Shown here in pieces: positions 43,388 to 51,753 of a DNA stretch of 64,000 bases. A program made the position numbers and the translations under genes. The stretch comes from Caulobacter segnis (GTDB lineage Bacteria; Pseudomonadota; Alphaproteobacteria; Caulobacterales; Caulobacteraceae). Every line of letters begins with the position of its first letter. Position 1 is the stretch's first letter. The DNA lies in NCBI RefSeq assembly GCF_019931575.1, contig NZ_CP082923.1:4712001-4776000 (forward strand), read 5' to 3'. The notes under the pieces are model-generated. The model searched no databases, was not told the origin of the DNA, and worked only from the letters and a program-made list of their open reading frames with translations.

Positions 43388-45145
43388 ATGACCTACCGCG
43401 CCCCCGTCCGCGACCTCGCCTTCTCTCTGCGTCATGCGGCGGATTTCGGGCGGCTGGCCGACGCCTTCCCCGAGGCCGACGCCGACACGGTGGCGGCGGT
43501 GCTGGAGGCGGCGGGCGCGTTCGCCGCCGACGTGCTGGCCCCGCTGAACCGCCAGGGCGACCTGGTCGGCGCCCGGCTGGAAAACGGCGTGGTGCGCAGC
43601 GCTCCGGGGTTCGCCGACGCCTACAAGCAGTTCGCCGAGGGCGGCTGGGCCAGTCTCGCCGCGTCGCCGGAACATGGCGGCCAGGGTCTGCCCAAGACGC
43701 TGGAGGTGGCGGTGCTGGAGATGGTCCAGGCGGCCAACATGGCCTTCGGCCTCTGCCCCATGCTGAGCCTGGGCGCGATCGAGGCGCTGGAGCACCACGG
43801 CGACGACCGCCAGAAGGCCCTCTATCTGCCGAAGTTGGTCTCGGGCGAGTGGACCGGCACCATGAACCTGACCGAACCCCAGGCCGGCTCGGACCTGGCG
43901 GCCCTGACCACGGTGGCCACGCCGGATGGCCAGGGCGGCTGGAAGATCACCGGCCAGAAGATCTTCATCACCTGGGGCGACCACGACGCGGCCGACAACA
44001 TCGTCCACCTGGTCCTCGCCCGCACCCCCGACGCGCCTCCCGGGGTGAAGGGGATCTCGCTGTTCCTGGCCCCGAAGGTGCTGGTGGGCGCGGACGGCTC
44101 GCTGGGCGAGCACAACGCCCTGCGGGTCGGCGGGCTGGAGCACAAGCTGGGCATCCACGGCTCGCCCACCTGCGTGATGCTGTTCGAGGGCGCCAAGGCC
44201 GAGCTGGTCGGCGGGCTGGGCCAGGGCCTGCCCAACATGTTCACGATGATGAACGCCGCCCGGCTGCAGGTCGGCACGCAGGGCACGGCCATCGCCGAAC
44301 GCGCCTACCAGCAGGCGTTGAACTTCGCCCAGGAGCGCGTCCAGGGCCGCTCGGCCTGGACCGGCGCCAGCCCGGCCCGGATCTTCGACCATCCGGACGT
44401 GCGCCGCACACTGGTTCTGATGAAGGCCCATATCGAGGCCGCGCGCGGCATCTGCCTGTCGACCGCCGTCGCCGCCGACCTCTCGCGCGCCGCCGCCGAC
44501 GAGGCGACCCGGACCAGCGCCAAGCTGCGCGAGGAACTGCTGACCCCGATCGCCAAGGCCTGGTCGACCGACGTCGGCGTCTGGGTGGCCTCCCAAGGGC
44601 TGCAGATTCACGGCGGCATGGGCTTCATCGAGGAGACCGGCGCGGCCCAGCACTATCGCGACGCCCGTATCGCCCCGATCTACGAGGGCACGAACGGCAT
44701 CCAGGCCATCGATCTCGTAGGCCGCAAGCTGATGCTGGGCGAAGGCCAGGCGCTCGGCGACCTGATGGACGACATCCGCGACACGATCGAGACGCTGGTC
44801 GCCGGCGATCTCAAGGCCGTTGGCCTGCGCCTGGAGGCGGCCCTGGACGCTGCGGCCTCGGCCACCGCGTGGCTGATCGAGCGTCGCACCAAGTCGATGC
44901 CCGACGCCCTGTCGGGCGCCTCGGCCTATCTGAAGCTGCTGGGCGACGTGGTCGGCGGCTGGATGCTGGCCAAGGGCGCCCTGGCCGCCGCGGGCGAAAC
45001 CGATACGGCCTGGGCCGAGAGCAAGCGGGCCCTGGCCCGGGTGTTCGCCGAAGCGGTGCTGGCCCAGGTCCCGGGCGCGGCGGCGGGGGTGATGATCGGG
45101 GCCGAGGACTTCGCGGCGATGACGCCGGACGTGCTGGGGGCCTGA
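43388..45145 (+). CDS. Acyl-CoA dehydrogenase (DmdC-like class)
   Basis: A 585-residue flavoprotein. The order is an N-terminal extension with AFPEADADTVAAVLEAAGAFAA, the N-terminal and middle domains (TGTMNLTEPQAGSDLAALTT; WKITGQKIFITWGDHD), the flavin-binding helical domain and an extra C-terminal domain from about residue 465. The catalytic glutamate is in APIYEGTNGIQAIDLVGRK. Length and the extra domain place it in the long subgroup near 3-methylmercaptopropionyl-CoA dehydrogenase (DmdC). The real acyl substrate is unknown, and no dmd genes are adjacent. Confidence 0.92.
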   Translation: MTYRAPVRDLAFSLRHAADFGRLADAFPEADADTVAAVLEAAGAFAADVLAPLNRQGDLVGARLENGVVRSAPGFADAYKQFAEGGWASLAASPEHGGQGLPKTLEVAVLEMVQAANMAFGLCPMLSLGAIEALEHHGDDRQKALYLPKLVSGEWTGTMNLTEPQAGSDLAALTTVATPDGQGGWKITGQKIFITWGDHDAADNIVHLVLARTPDAPPGVKGISLFLAPKVLVGADGSLGEHNALRVGGLEHKLGIHGSPTCVMLFEGAKAELVGGLGQGLPNMFTMMNAARLQVGTQGTAIAERAYQQALNFAQERVQGRSAWTGASPARIFDHPDVRRTLVLMKAHIEAARGICLSTAVAADLSRAAADEATRTSAKLREELLTPIAKAWSTDVGVWVASQGLQIHGGMGFIEETGAAQHYRDARIAPIYEGTNGIQAIDLVGRKLMLGEGQALGDLMDDIRDTIETLVAGDLKAVGLRLEAALDAAASATAWLIERRTKSMPDALSGASAYLKLLGDVVGGWMLAKGALAAAGETDTAWAESKRALARVFAEAVLAQVPGAAAGVMIGAEDFAAMTPDVLGA

Positions 45146-45152
45146 CGCGAAA

Positions 45153-45176
45153 GCGCCCGTCCGCAGGGACGGGCGC
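45153..45176 (-). terminator. GC-rich hairpin between the convergent dehydrogenase and hydrolase genes
   Basis: GCGCCCGTCC and GGACGGGCGC form a perfect 10-bp stem around GCAG. On the minus strand it is followed by TTTCGCG, a short T-tract. It may end one or both transcripts. Confidence 0.55.
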
Positions 45177-45197
45177 CGCCACGCGATCGCTAGAGTC

Positions 45198-46175
45198 CTA
45201 AGCCTTGAAGAAGGCCAGGAGGTCGGCGTTGATGATGTCGGCGTGGGTGGTGGCCATGCCGTGGGGCAGGCCCGGATAGGTCTTCAGCGTACCCTTCTTG
45301 AGCAGCTTGATGCCGATCAGGGCGCTGTCGGCGATCGGGACGATCTGGTCGTCCTCGCCGTGCATCAGGAAAACCGGGACGTCGACGGTCTTCAGGTCGT
45401 CGGTGAAGTCGGTCTCGGAGAAGGCCTTGATGCAGTCGTAGTGGGCCTTGGCCCCGCCCTGCATGCCCTGGCGCCACCAGTTCTCGACGACGGCGGGGCT
45501 GACCTTCGCGCCGGGACGGTTGAAGCCGTAGAACGGACCGGCGGCCACGTCGTGGAAGAACTGGGCGCGGTTGGCGACCAGCGAGGCGCGGAAGCCGTCG
45601 AACACCTCGATCGGCAGGCCGCCGGGGTTCTTGTCGGACTTGACCATGATCGGCGGCACCGCGCCGATCAGCACGACCTTGGCCACGCGGCCGGGCTTGG
45701 CGCGCGCCGCGTAGTGGATCGCCTCGCCGCCGCCGGTCGAGTGGCCGACGTGGAAGGCGTTCTTCAGGTCCAGGTGGTCGGCCAGGGCGATGACGTCGGC
45801 GGCGTAGGTGTCCATCTCGTTGCCGGTGTCGGTCTGGGTCGAGCGGCCGTGACCGCGACGGTCATGGGCGATGACGCGAAAGCCCTGCAGGCGGAAGAAC
45901 ATCATCTGAGCGTCCCAGTCGTCGGCGCTCAGCGGCCAGCCGTGGTGGAACACGATCGGCTGGGCGTCCTTGGGGCCCCAGTCCTTGTAGAAGATCTGCA
46001 CGCCGTCCTGGGTGGTGACGAAGCCGCTTTCGGCGCGATCCTTGCCGGCGGCCTTGGCGGGGGTGGCGGCCTTCGGGGTCGCGGCCTGGGCGGAAGCGCC
46101 CAGCGAGGCGGCGGCGGCGAGACCGAAGCCGGCGGTCATCACGCCGCGGCGAGAAGCTTGGTTCGACTGGCTCAT
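45198..46175 (-). CDS. Tat-exported alpha/beta hydrolase (non-heme chloroperoxidase-like)
   Basis: A 325-residue hydrolase. The N-terminus has a Tat signal (SRRGVMTAGFGLAAAASLG, cleaved near AQA), then a 20-residue Ala/Lys linker. The hydrolase domain has the oxyanion HHGWPLSADDW, the nucleophile elbow VGHSTGGGEAIHY, the acid in MHGEDDQIVP and the histidine in LPHGMATTHAD. The closest class is the cofactor-free chloroperoxidase/arylesterase group, which is normally cytoplasmic; here it is exported. The second ATG is chosen because the GAGGG ribosome site abuts the first. It is divergent from an OhrR-like regulator, with TATCGCGATA palindromes between. Confidence 0.88.
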   Translation of the reverse strand: MSQSNQASRRGVMTAGFGLAAAASLGASAQAATPKAATPAKAAGKDRAESGFVTTQDGVQIFYKDWGPKDAQPIVFHHGWPLSADDWDAQMMFFRLQGFRVIAHDRRGHGRSTQTDTGNEMDTYAADVIALADHLDLKNAFHVGHSTGGGEAIHYAARAKPGRVAKVVLIGAVPPIMVKSDKNPGGLPIEVFDGFRASLVANRAQFFHDVAAGPFYGFNRPGAKVSPAVVENWWRQGMQGGAKAHYDCIKAFSETDFTDDLKTVDVPVFLMHGEDDQIVPIADSALIGIKLLKKGTLKTYPGLPHGMATTHADIINADLLAFFKA

Positions 46176-46205
46176 GATCATCCCTCATTTCCTTGTCCGC
46201 GATAA

Positions 46206-46223
46206 TCGTTATCGCGATAACGA
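46206..46223. promoter_or_regulatory. 18-bp perfect palindrome, candidate MarR/OhrR operator 1
   Basis: TCGTTATCGCGATAACGA is fully self-complementary. It lies 31 bp before the hydrolase start. The inner TATCGCGATA recurs at 46265, nearer the regulator gene. Confidence 0.7.
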
Positions 46224-46264
46224 AATAGCTAAACCCGAACCGAGGGCCTGTCCAGCATTTTATT

Positions 46265-46274
46265 TATCGCGATA
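46265..46274. promoter_or_regulatory. TATCGCGATA palindrome, candidate MarR/OhrR operator 2
   Basis: A 10-bp exact copy of the core of operator 1, centred 55 bp away. It lies 34 bp before the regulator ATG, where it would overlap the promoter and allow autoregulation. Confidence 0.6.
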
Positions 46275-46307
46275 TCCTTTTTCGTGGTAAGAAAGAGTCA
46301 GTAGCGA

Positions 46308-46745
46308 ATGGAGACGCCGCCGATGCGCCCCTTGGATCAGCAGATCTGCTTCACCCTGTACGCCACCAGCATGGCGATCACGCGCGCCTACAAGCCCCTG
46401 CTCGACGAGCTGGGCCTGACCTATCCGCAGTATCTGGTGCTGAGCGCGCTGGGCGAGAACGACGGTCTCACCATCGGCGGCGTCGCCGCGCGGCTGGACC
46501 TGGAGTCCAGCACCGTGACGCCGCTGGTCAAGCGCCTGGAGGCCGCCGGCCTGGTGGAACGCCGGCGCGGGCTGGAGGACGAGCGCAAGGTCGAGGTGAC
46601 GATGACCAAGGCCGGCGCCGCCCTGCTGGAGCGCTCGGCCTGCCTGGGCGACCTGATGCTGGACCGGTCCGGCATGGACGGCGAGGCGCTGGAGGCGCTG
46701 AACCAGAAGATCCTGGCCCTGCGCGGATCGATCGTCGGGAAGTAG
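46308..46745 (+). CDS. OhrR-like MarR-family regulator
   Basis: A 145-residue winged-helix repressor. The N-terminal LDQQICFTLYATSMAITRAYKPLLDELGLTYPQYLVLSAL closely follows the OhrR pattern, including the peroxide-sensing cysteine (Cys14). The DNA-binding part is IGGVAARLDLESSTVTPLVKRLEAAGLVERRR. OhrR oxidises at this cysteine and releases its operator, usually in front of ohr; here the divergent gene is instead a Tat-exported hydrolase. A peroxiredoxin gene follows downstream on the other strand. The start could also be the internal Met6. Confidence 0.92.
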   Translation: METPPMRPLDQQICFTLYATSMAITRAYKPLLDELGLTYPQYLVLSALGENDGLTIGGVAARLDLESSTVTPLVKRLEAAGLVERRRGLEDERKVEVTMTKAGAALLERSACLGDLMLDRSGMDGEALEALNQKILALRGSIVGK

Positions 46746-46769
46746 GCGGCGAGGCCGCGAAAATCCTCT

Positions 46770-46886
46770 TCCTACCGGGAGAGGTGTCGGTCCTAAGGGA
46801 CGACGGAGAGGGAAGACGCAGGCTCGGCCACGCTTCCCCCTCCGGTCACTTCGCGACCACCTCCCCCGCCAGGGGGAGGATCAAGA
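46770..46886. repeat. G/C-tract repeat cluster between the regulator and peroxiredoxin genes
   Basis: This region has internal hairpins, for example CTCTTCCTACCGGGAGAG and CTCCCCCGCCAGGGGGAG. It also has GGTC-rich blocks separated by short spacers. It has the look of the dispersed non-coding repeats found between alphaproteobacterial genes. It may also act as a two-way terminator for the convergent genes. Confidence 0.5.
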
Positions 46887-46888
46887 TC

Positions 46889-47371
46889 CTACAGCTGCTC
46901 CAGCAGGTACTCGGCCGACGAGACCTTGAACTGGCCGGCTTCCTCGACGTTCAGCTGGGTCACGACGCCGTCCTTGGCGATCAGCGAGTAGCGCTGCGAG
47001 CGCGGGCCCATGCCGAACTTCGACCCGTCGAAGTCCAGGCCGATGGCGCGGGTGAAGTCGCCGTTGCCGTCGGCCAGCAGCAGGACCTCGCCGTCGATGC
47101 CCTGGTCCTTGCCCCAGGCCTTCATCACGAAGACGTCGTTGACCGAGACACAGGCGATCGTATCGACGCCCTTGGCCTTCAGCTCGGCGGCCTTCTCCTT
47201 GAAGCCCGGCAGGTGCTTGGCCGAGCAGGTGGGGGTGAAGGCGCCAGGAACGGCGAACAGGGCGACGGTCTTGCCCTTGAAGATATCGTCGCTGGTGATC
47301 GGCGCCGGCCCTTCGGCCGTGCTGGTCATGAAAGTCGCCGCGGGCAGCGTGTCGCCAACCTTGATCGCCAT
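46889..47371 (-). CDS. Peroxiredoxin (Prx5-like, thioredoxin fold)
   Basis: A 160-residue peroxidase. The active-site motif is VPGAFTPTCSAKHLPGF with the peroxidatic cysteine at residue 49. It has one further cysteine near residue 74 in the TIACVSVNDVFV stretch. The ending is VEEAGQFKVSSAEYLLEQL. Prx5-type enzymes reduce alkyl hydroperoxides and peroxynitrite, fitting the OhrR-like gene that converges on it. Confidence 0.94.
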   Translation of the reverse strand: MAIKVGDTLPAATFMTSTAEGPAPITSDDIFKGKTVALFAVPGAFTPTCSAKHLPGFKEKAAELKAKGVDTIACVSVNDVFVMKAWGKDQGIDGEVLLLADGNGDFTRAIGLDFDGSKFGMGPRSQRYSLIAKDGVVTQLNVEEAGQFKVSSAEYLLEQL

Positions 47372-47500
47372 GGGCCGTGTTTCCTCGTGTGTGCGATTGA
47401 ATTGCGACTGATCGAATATCCCTCGGCGAGCCGGCCGCCAAGCACGCTTTGATGCGTTGTACGACTTGAAACCGTCACATCGAAAGCCAATGCTCGACCC

Positions 47501-48106
47501 ATGGCCAGCTCCATCGAAGACGACGACCTTCCTGGCGACGAAGACGCCGAGTTCCTGACCGGGCGCCTGCTGGTGGCCATGCCCGGCATCGACGACCCGC
47601 GCTTCGAGCGGACGGTGCTGTATCTCTGCGCCCATGACGAGGAGCAGGCCATGGGCCTGGCCGTGAACCGCCCGGTCGACGGCCTGACGGTGTTCGAACT
47701 CCTGGAGCGGCTGGGCGTGAAATCCGACATCCAGGCGCCCAGCGACCTCGTCCTGCTGGGCGGGCCGATCGAGCGCGAGCGGGGCTTCGTCCTGCACACC
47801 GACGACTTCAACTCGCCGGACTCGACCCTGCCGGTGGCCGACGGCGTCGGCCTGACCGCCACCCGCGACGTGCTGGACGCCATGGCCAGCCCCCTCAAGC
47901 GCCCGCGCAAGGCCGTCCTGGCCCTGGGCTACGCCGGCTGGGGCCCGGGACAGCTGGAGCAGGAGCTGCGCGACAACATCTGGCTGATCTGCGACGCCGA
48001 CGAAGGTCTGCTGTTCGACGAGGATCACGAGCACAAGTGGACCCGGGCGCTGGCGAAGCTGGGGGTCACGGCGGATCACCTGTCGGCGACCGCCGGGCGG
48101 GCTTAG
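47501..48106 (+). CDS. YqgE/AlgH-family protein
   Basis: A 201-residue protein of the UPF0301 (YqgE/AlgH) family. After an acidic 17-residue lead come the family stretches LTGRLLVAMPGIDDPRFERTVLYLCAHDEEQAMGLAVNRP, VLLGGPIERERGFVLHT and LALGYAGWGPGQLEQELRDNIWLICDAD. The function is unclear. It converges on pdeA 9 bp away, and diverges from the peroxiredoxin. Confidence 0.95.
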   Translation: MASSIEDDDLPGDEDAEFLTGRLLVAMPGIDDPRFERTVLYLCAHDEEQAMGLAVNRPVDGLTVFELLERLGVKSDIQAPSDLVLLGGPIERERGFVLHTDDFNSPDSTLPVADGVGLTATRDVLDAMASPLKRPRKAVLALGYAGWGPGQLEQELRDNIWLICDADEGLLFDEDHEHKWTRALAKLGVTADHLSATAGRA

Positions 48107-48115
48107 CCCCTTGGC

Positions 48116-49783
48116 CTAGCCTCGCGCCTTCACCGGCGCGGCGCCGTCGACATAGGCCTCGTTCAGATAGACCTCGGCTTCCTGCGGCGACAGGGCCGGC
48201 GCGTAGCCGAAGCCCTGGCCGTAGTCGCAGCCCAGGGTCTGCAGGAGGCGGGCCATTTCGGCGTTCTCGACCCCCTCGGCGACGACTTCCAGGTCCAGGT
48301 CCTGGCCCAGCTTGACGACCGAGCGGACGATCTTGGCCGAGCCGGCGTTGGAGCCCATGGTGCGGACGAAGTAGCGGTCGATCTTCAGCGTGTCGAACGG
48401 CAGGCGCGTCAGGTACGACAGCGACGAGAAGCCGGTGCCGAAGTCGTCCAGCGCCAGGCCGGCGCCGGCCTCGCGCAGGGTGCGCAGGATCACGGCGGCC
48501 CGCTCGGGGTCGCGCATGATGTCGCTCTCGGTGACTTCCAGCTTCAGGGCGCCGCGCGGCAGGCGGTTGACGCGCAGGGTCTCGGCCACGTCGGCCACCA
48601 GGCCAGGGCGGTCGATCTCGCCGGTCGATAGGTTGACGCTGACGGTCAGGGCGCCCATCGCCGGGTGGGCGTCGCGCCAGGTGGCCAGCTGCTTGGCCGA
48701 GGTGTGCATCATGTGCGCCCCCAGCTCGCTCATCAGCCCCATCTCTTCGATCAGCGGCAGGAACTCGTCGGGCGGCAGCATGCCCCGGCGCGGGTGGATC
48801 CAGCGGGCCAGGGCCTCGAAGCCCGACAGCGCGCCGGTCGACAGGCGCACGACGGGCTGGAAATACGGAGTGATCTCGCCACGGCCGATGGCGCCGCGCA
48901 GGTCGGCCTCCAGCGCCAGGCGCGAAAGTCCGTCGGTCTCCATCGAGCGGCCATAGGCGGCGGCTCCGCCGCGACCGGCGGCGGACGCGGCCTCGACGGC
49001 CAATTCGGCGCGGCGCAGCAGCTCGGCCGCGTCGGGCGCGTCGAGCCCGCCTTCGGCCGAAACCGCGCCGATCGACAGGGTCGGGTGGATGTCGAAGCCG
49101 GCCACGCGCAGCGGCTGCTCCAGGGCCGAGCGCAGCACCTCGGCCGGCTCGTAGCCCTTGGGCTCGCACAGCACGGCGAACTCGTCCTCGCCAATGCGGC
49201 CCATCACGGCCTCGGCCGGGAAGGCGGCGGCCAGGCGCGAGCCGAGGGCGGCCAGCACCAGGTCGGCGCGCTCGTGGCCCAGGGCCTCGTTCAGGCGACG
49301 CAGGCGATCCAGGTCGGCCACGACCAGTTCGTGCACGCCGTTCTGACGCAGGCGCTCGCGGGCGCGGGCGATGAAGCCGCGACGGTCCAGGAGACCGGTC
49401 AGCTCGCAACGTCCGGACGCGGTGAATTTCGTTTCGGGCGCGACAACGCCGGCGGCGCGGACGCCCTCCTCCAGCCAGACGCCGCGCCAGAGGCAGATGT
49501 CGCCGCCGCGCACGCGGAAGCGGGCGATGACTTCCGAACCCGGCTCGCGAGTCTTGAGGACTTCCTCGGCCTGGGCGCGATCCTGCGGCAGGGCCAGGGC
49601 CCGGAAGGCGGCGGACGAGCACTCCGGGGCCAGCGGGCCCAGGCCCAGGGCGCGCGCCGCGCCGTTCAGGCGCAGGCGGTCGGCTTCGGGCTCCCAGATC
49701 CACAGGGCGACGTCGGCCCCGCCCAGCGCTTCAAGCGTGGCCGTGGTGTCCCAGATCCGTCGCTCACCCGTACGAAAAGACAT
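48116..49783 (-). CDS. pdeA: PdeA-like PAS/GGDEF-EAL cyclic-di-GMP phosphodiesterase
   Basis: A 555-residue protein. Residues about 1-120 are PAS-like, 125-280 a GGDEF-type domain, 285-545 an EAL domain. The GGDEF site reads GEDEF (residues 198-202), a departure that in Caulobacter PdeA (CC3396) binds GTP and activates the EAL domain instead of making c-di-GMP. The EAL motif is at residues 323-325 (GFEALARWIHP), with the catalytic lobes DDFGTGFSSLSYL and LKIDRYFVRTM. The last residues are VKARG; in Caulobacter PdeA the extreme C-terminus serves ClpXP/CpdR-dependent destruction at the swarmer-to-stalked transition. The orthology rests on memory of the family and is not confirmed by search. Confidence 0.85.
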   Translation of the reverse strand: MSFRTGERRIWDTTATLEALGGADVALWIWEPEADRLRLNGAARALGLGPLAPECSSAAFRALALPQDRAQAEEVLKTREPGSEVIARFRVRGGDICLWRGVWLEEGVRAAGVVAPETKFTASGRCELTGLLDRRGFIARARERLRQNGVHELVVADLDRLRRLNEALGHERADLVLAALGSRLAAAFPAEAVMGRIGEDEFAVLCEPKGYEPAEVLRSALEQPLRVAGFDIHPTLSIGAVSAEGGLDAPDAAELLRRAELAVEAASAAGRGGAAAYGRSMETDGLSRLALEADLRGAIGRGEITPYFQPVVRLSTGALSGFEALARWIHPRRGMLPPDEFLPLIEEMGLMSELGAHMMHTSAKQLATWRDAHPAMGALTVSVNLSTGEIDRPGLVADVAETLRVNRLPRGALKLEVTESDIMRDPERAAVILRTLREAGAGLALDDFGTGFSSLSYLTRLPFDTLKIDRYFVRTMGSNAGSAKIVRSVVKLGQDLDLEVVAEGVENAEMARLLQTLGCDYGQGFGYAPALSPQEAEVYLNEAYVDGAAPVKARG

Positions 49784-49819
49784 GCCCGTCCCAAACTCGT
49801 CGGCGGCAGTCCCCAGCGC

Positions 49820-50398
49820 TTACTCGGGCGCGACCATGCCGAACAGACGATGATCTCGCCAACCGCCGTTAATTTTCAAATAAGCGGGCGCGTATCCTTC
49901 CTCCAAAAACCCGCATTTCAGCAAAAGCGCGGCCGAGGCCTGGTTTTCGGGCATGCAGGCGGCTTCAAGTCTGTGGAGGCCCAGACCCTTGAAAGCAAAG
50001 CGGATCACCACCTCGACCGCGTCGCGCATGTGGCCCTGACGCGTGAACGGCTGGCCGATCCAGTAGCCGACCGAGCCGGTCTGAGCGACGCCACGTCGCA
50101 CGTGGAAAAGCCGCACGGCGCCGACCAGGGCGTCGTCGGCCCGGCGGAAGATGAAGAACGGATAGGCCTCGCCCAGCTCCAGCTCGCGGGCATAGGCCGA
50201 CAGGCGGGCGCGGAAGGCCGCGCGGGTCAGGTCATGCTCGGGCCAGGTCGGCTCCCAGGGCTCCAGGAACGGGCGGGACTTGGCGCGCAGGGTCGCCCAG
50301 GCGCGATGGTCGCCGGGACGCGGAGGCCTCAGATAGACCTCACGTCCCTCCAGGCGCAGGCGGGGACGCGGCTTCAGGAACGGCAGCAGGACGGACAC
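49820..50398 (-). CDS. GNAT acetyltransferase (RimJ/RimL-like)
   Basis: A 192-residue acetyltransferase. The RimJ/RimL-like pattern is seen: VYLRPPRPGDHRAWATLRAKSRPFLEPWEPTWPEHDLT, GYWIGQPFTRQGHMRDAVEVVIRFAFKGLGLHRLEAACMPEN and SAALLLKCGFLEEGYAPAYLKING. The acetyl-CoA-binding stretch is TRQGHMRDAV. It probably acetylates a protein N-terminus. It lies 36 bp upstream of pdeA and may be in the same transcript. Confidence 0.9.
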   Translation of the reverse strand: MSVLLPFLKPRPRLRLEGREVYLRPPRPGDHRAWATLRAKSRPFLEPWEPTWPEHDLTRAAFRARLSAYARELELGEAYPFFIFRRADDALVGAVRLFHVRRGVAQTGSVGYWIGQPFTRQGHMRDAVEVVIRFAFKGLGLHRLEAACMPENQASAALLLKCGFLEEGYAPAYLKINGGWRDHRLFGMVAPE

Positions 50399-50438
50399 GG
50401 ACGAAGCTCTGAATCGATCACGGCCGCACCTTCCGCTG

Positions 50439-51707
50439 TCACGCCGCCTGGAACAACGCCTTGGAGAACGCCTCGCCGGCCTTCAGCGCCGACTTGGCCC
50501 CGAGGACGGCGGTGGCGGCCTGGCCGCTCAGAAGCCGCTGGCCCAGGCGCGCGACGTCGGCGGCGGTGACCGCGTCAACCTCGGTCGCCAGCTCCGACGG
50601 CGGATAGAGACGGTCGAACAGCAGCACCTGCCCCGCGCCCTGCTCGGCCCGCGACAGCGGCTGTTCCCGGGCCATGAACATGTGGGCCTTCAGCTGGGCC
50701 TTGGCGCGGGCCAGCTCGGCCTCGTCGATGCGCTGCGCCAGCTTGGCGACTTCTTCGGCGCAGACCTTGGCGGTCTCGACCGCGTCGCCGGCCGCGCAGC
50801 CGGCATAGATGCCCAGGCCGCCATGGTCGGCGTAGGTGTCGGCATAGGCGTCGATATTGTAGGCTAGACCCCTCTTCTCGCGGGCTTCCTGGAACAGGCG
50901 CGAGGACATGCCCCCGCCCAGGGTCTCGGCGAAGATCCGCAGGGCGAAATAGTCGCCGTGACGCGAACCGCAGGCGGGCAGCATGAACACCAGATGCGCC
51001 TGTTCCAGTTTGCGGGCCTCGGCCTGGGGCCCGCCGACGAAGGCCGCGGGCGCGGGGATCTCGGCGCCGGGCGCGGCGGGCAGGTCGCCGAAGGCGCGCT
51101 CGGCGGCGGCCATCAGCTCGGCCTCGTCGACCGCGCCCGTGGCGCTGATCACCAGGCGGTCGGCGGCGTAAAGGGCCGCGCGCCAGTCCGACAGGGCCTC
51201 GACCGTGGCGGCCTCGACGGTCTTGTCGCTTCCCAGGATCGGACGGCCCACCGGGTGGTCGCCCCAGCTCGCGCGCTGGATCAGGTCGAAGACATAGTCG
51301 TCGGGCGCGTCGGCGGCCTCGGCGATCTCCTGGGCGACGACCTGCTTCTCGCGGGTCAGGTCGGCCGGATCGAGCGTGGGGCGGCGGAGCAGATCGGCGA
51401 TGACGTCCATGCCAAGGCCCAGGCCGCCCTTCAGGGCGCGGACCTGGAAGCTGGTGCGCTCGTAGCCGGTGGCGGCGTTGATCGAGCCGCCCTGGTTCTC
51501 GATGACCTCGACGATGTCGCGGGCCGAGCGGCCGCCCGCGCCCTTGAACACCATGTGCTCCAGCAGATGCGACCAGCCCGACCGCGCCGGGTCCTCATAG
51601 GCCGCCCCGCGTCCCGCCACGACCGTCAGGGCCAGGGTTTCGAGGCCCGGCATCGGGTCGCAGACGACGCGGACGCCGTTGGGGAGGGTGCGGAGTGTCG
51701 TCGTCAT
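50439..51707 (-). CDS. M16-family zinc metallopeptidase
   Basis: A 422-residue peptidase of the mitochondrial-processing-peptidase-like M16B type. The inverted zinc motif HxxEH is in SGWSHLLEHMVFKGAG, with the third ligand glutamate in the EIAEAADAPDDY region. The C-terminal half includes the RAEQGAGQVLLFDRLYPPSELAT domain. M16B members cut peptides or process proteins. It follows thrC by 46 bp, a common gene pair in alphaproteobacteria. Confidence 0.93.
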   Translation of the reverse strand: MTTTLRTLPNGVRVVCDPMPGLETLALTVVAGRGAAYEDPARSGWSHLLEHMVFKGAGGRSARDIVEVIENQGGSINAATGYERTSFQVRALKGGLGLGMDVIADLLRRPTLDPADLTREKQVVAQEIAEAADAPDDYVFDLIQRASWGDHPVGRPILGSDKTVEAATVEALSDWRAALYAADRLVISATGAVDEAELMAAAERAFGDLPAAPGAEIPAPAAFVGGPQAEARKLEQAHLVFMLPACGSRHGDYFALRIFAETLGGGMSSRLFQEAREKRGLAYNIDAYADTYADHGGLGIYAGCAAGDAVETAKVCAEEVAKLAQRIDEAELARAKAQLKAHMFMAREQPLSRAEQGAGQVLLFDRLYPPSELATEVDAVTAADVARLGQRLLSGQAATAVLGAKSALKAGEAFSKALFQAA

Positions 51708-51753
51708 GAGGCGCGGTATCTAGGCGCTCGCGCGGCTAGATACCAGCTTTCCC

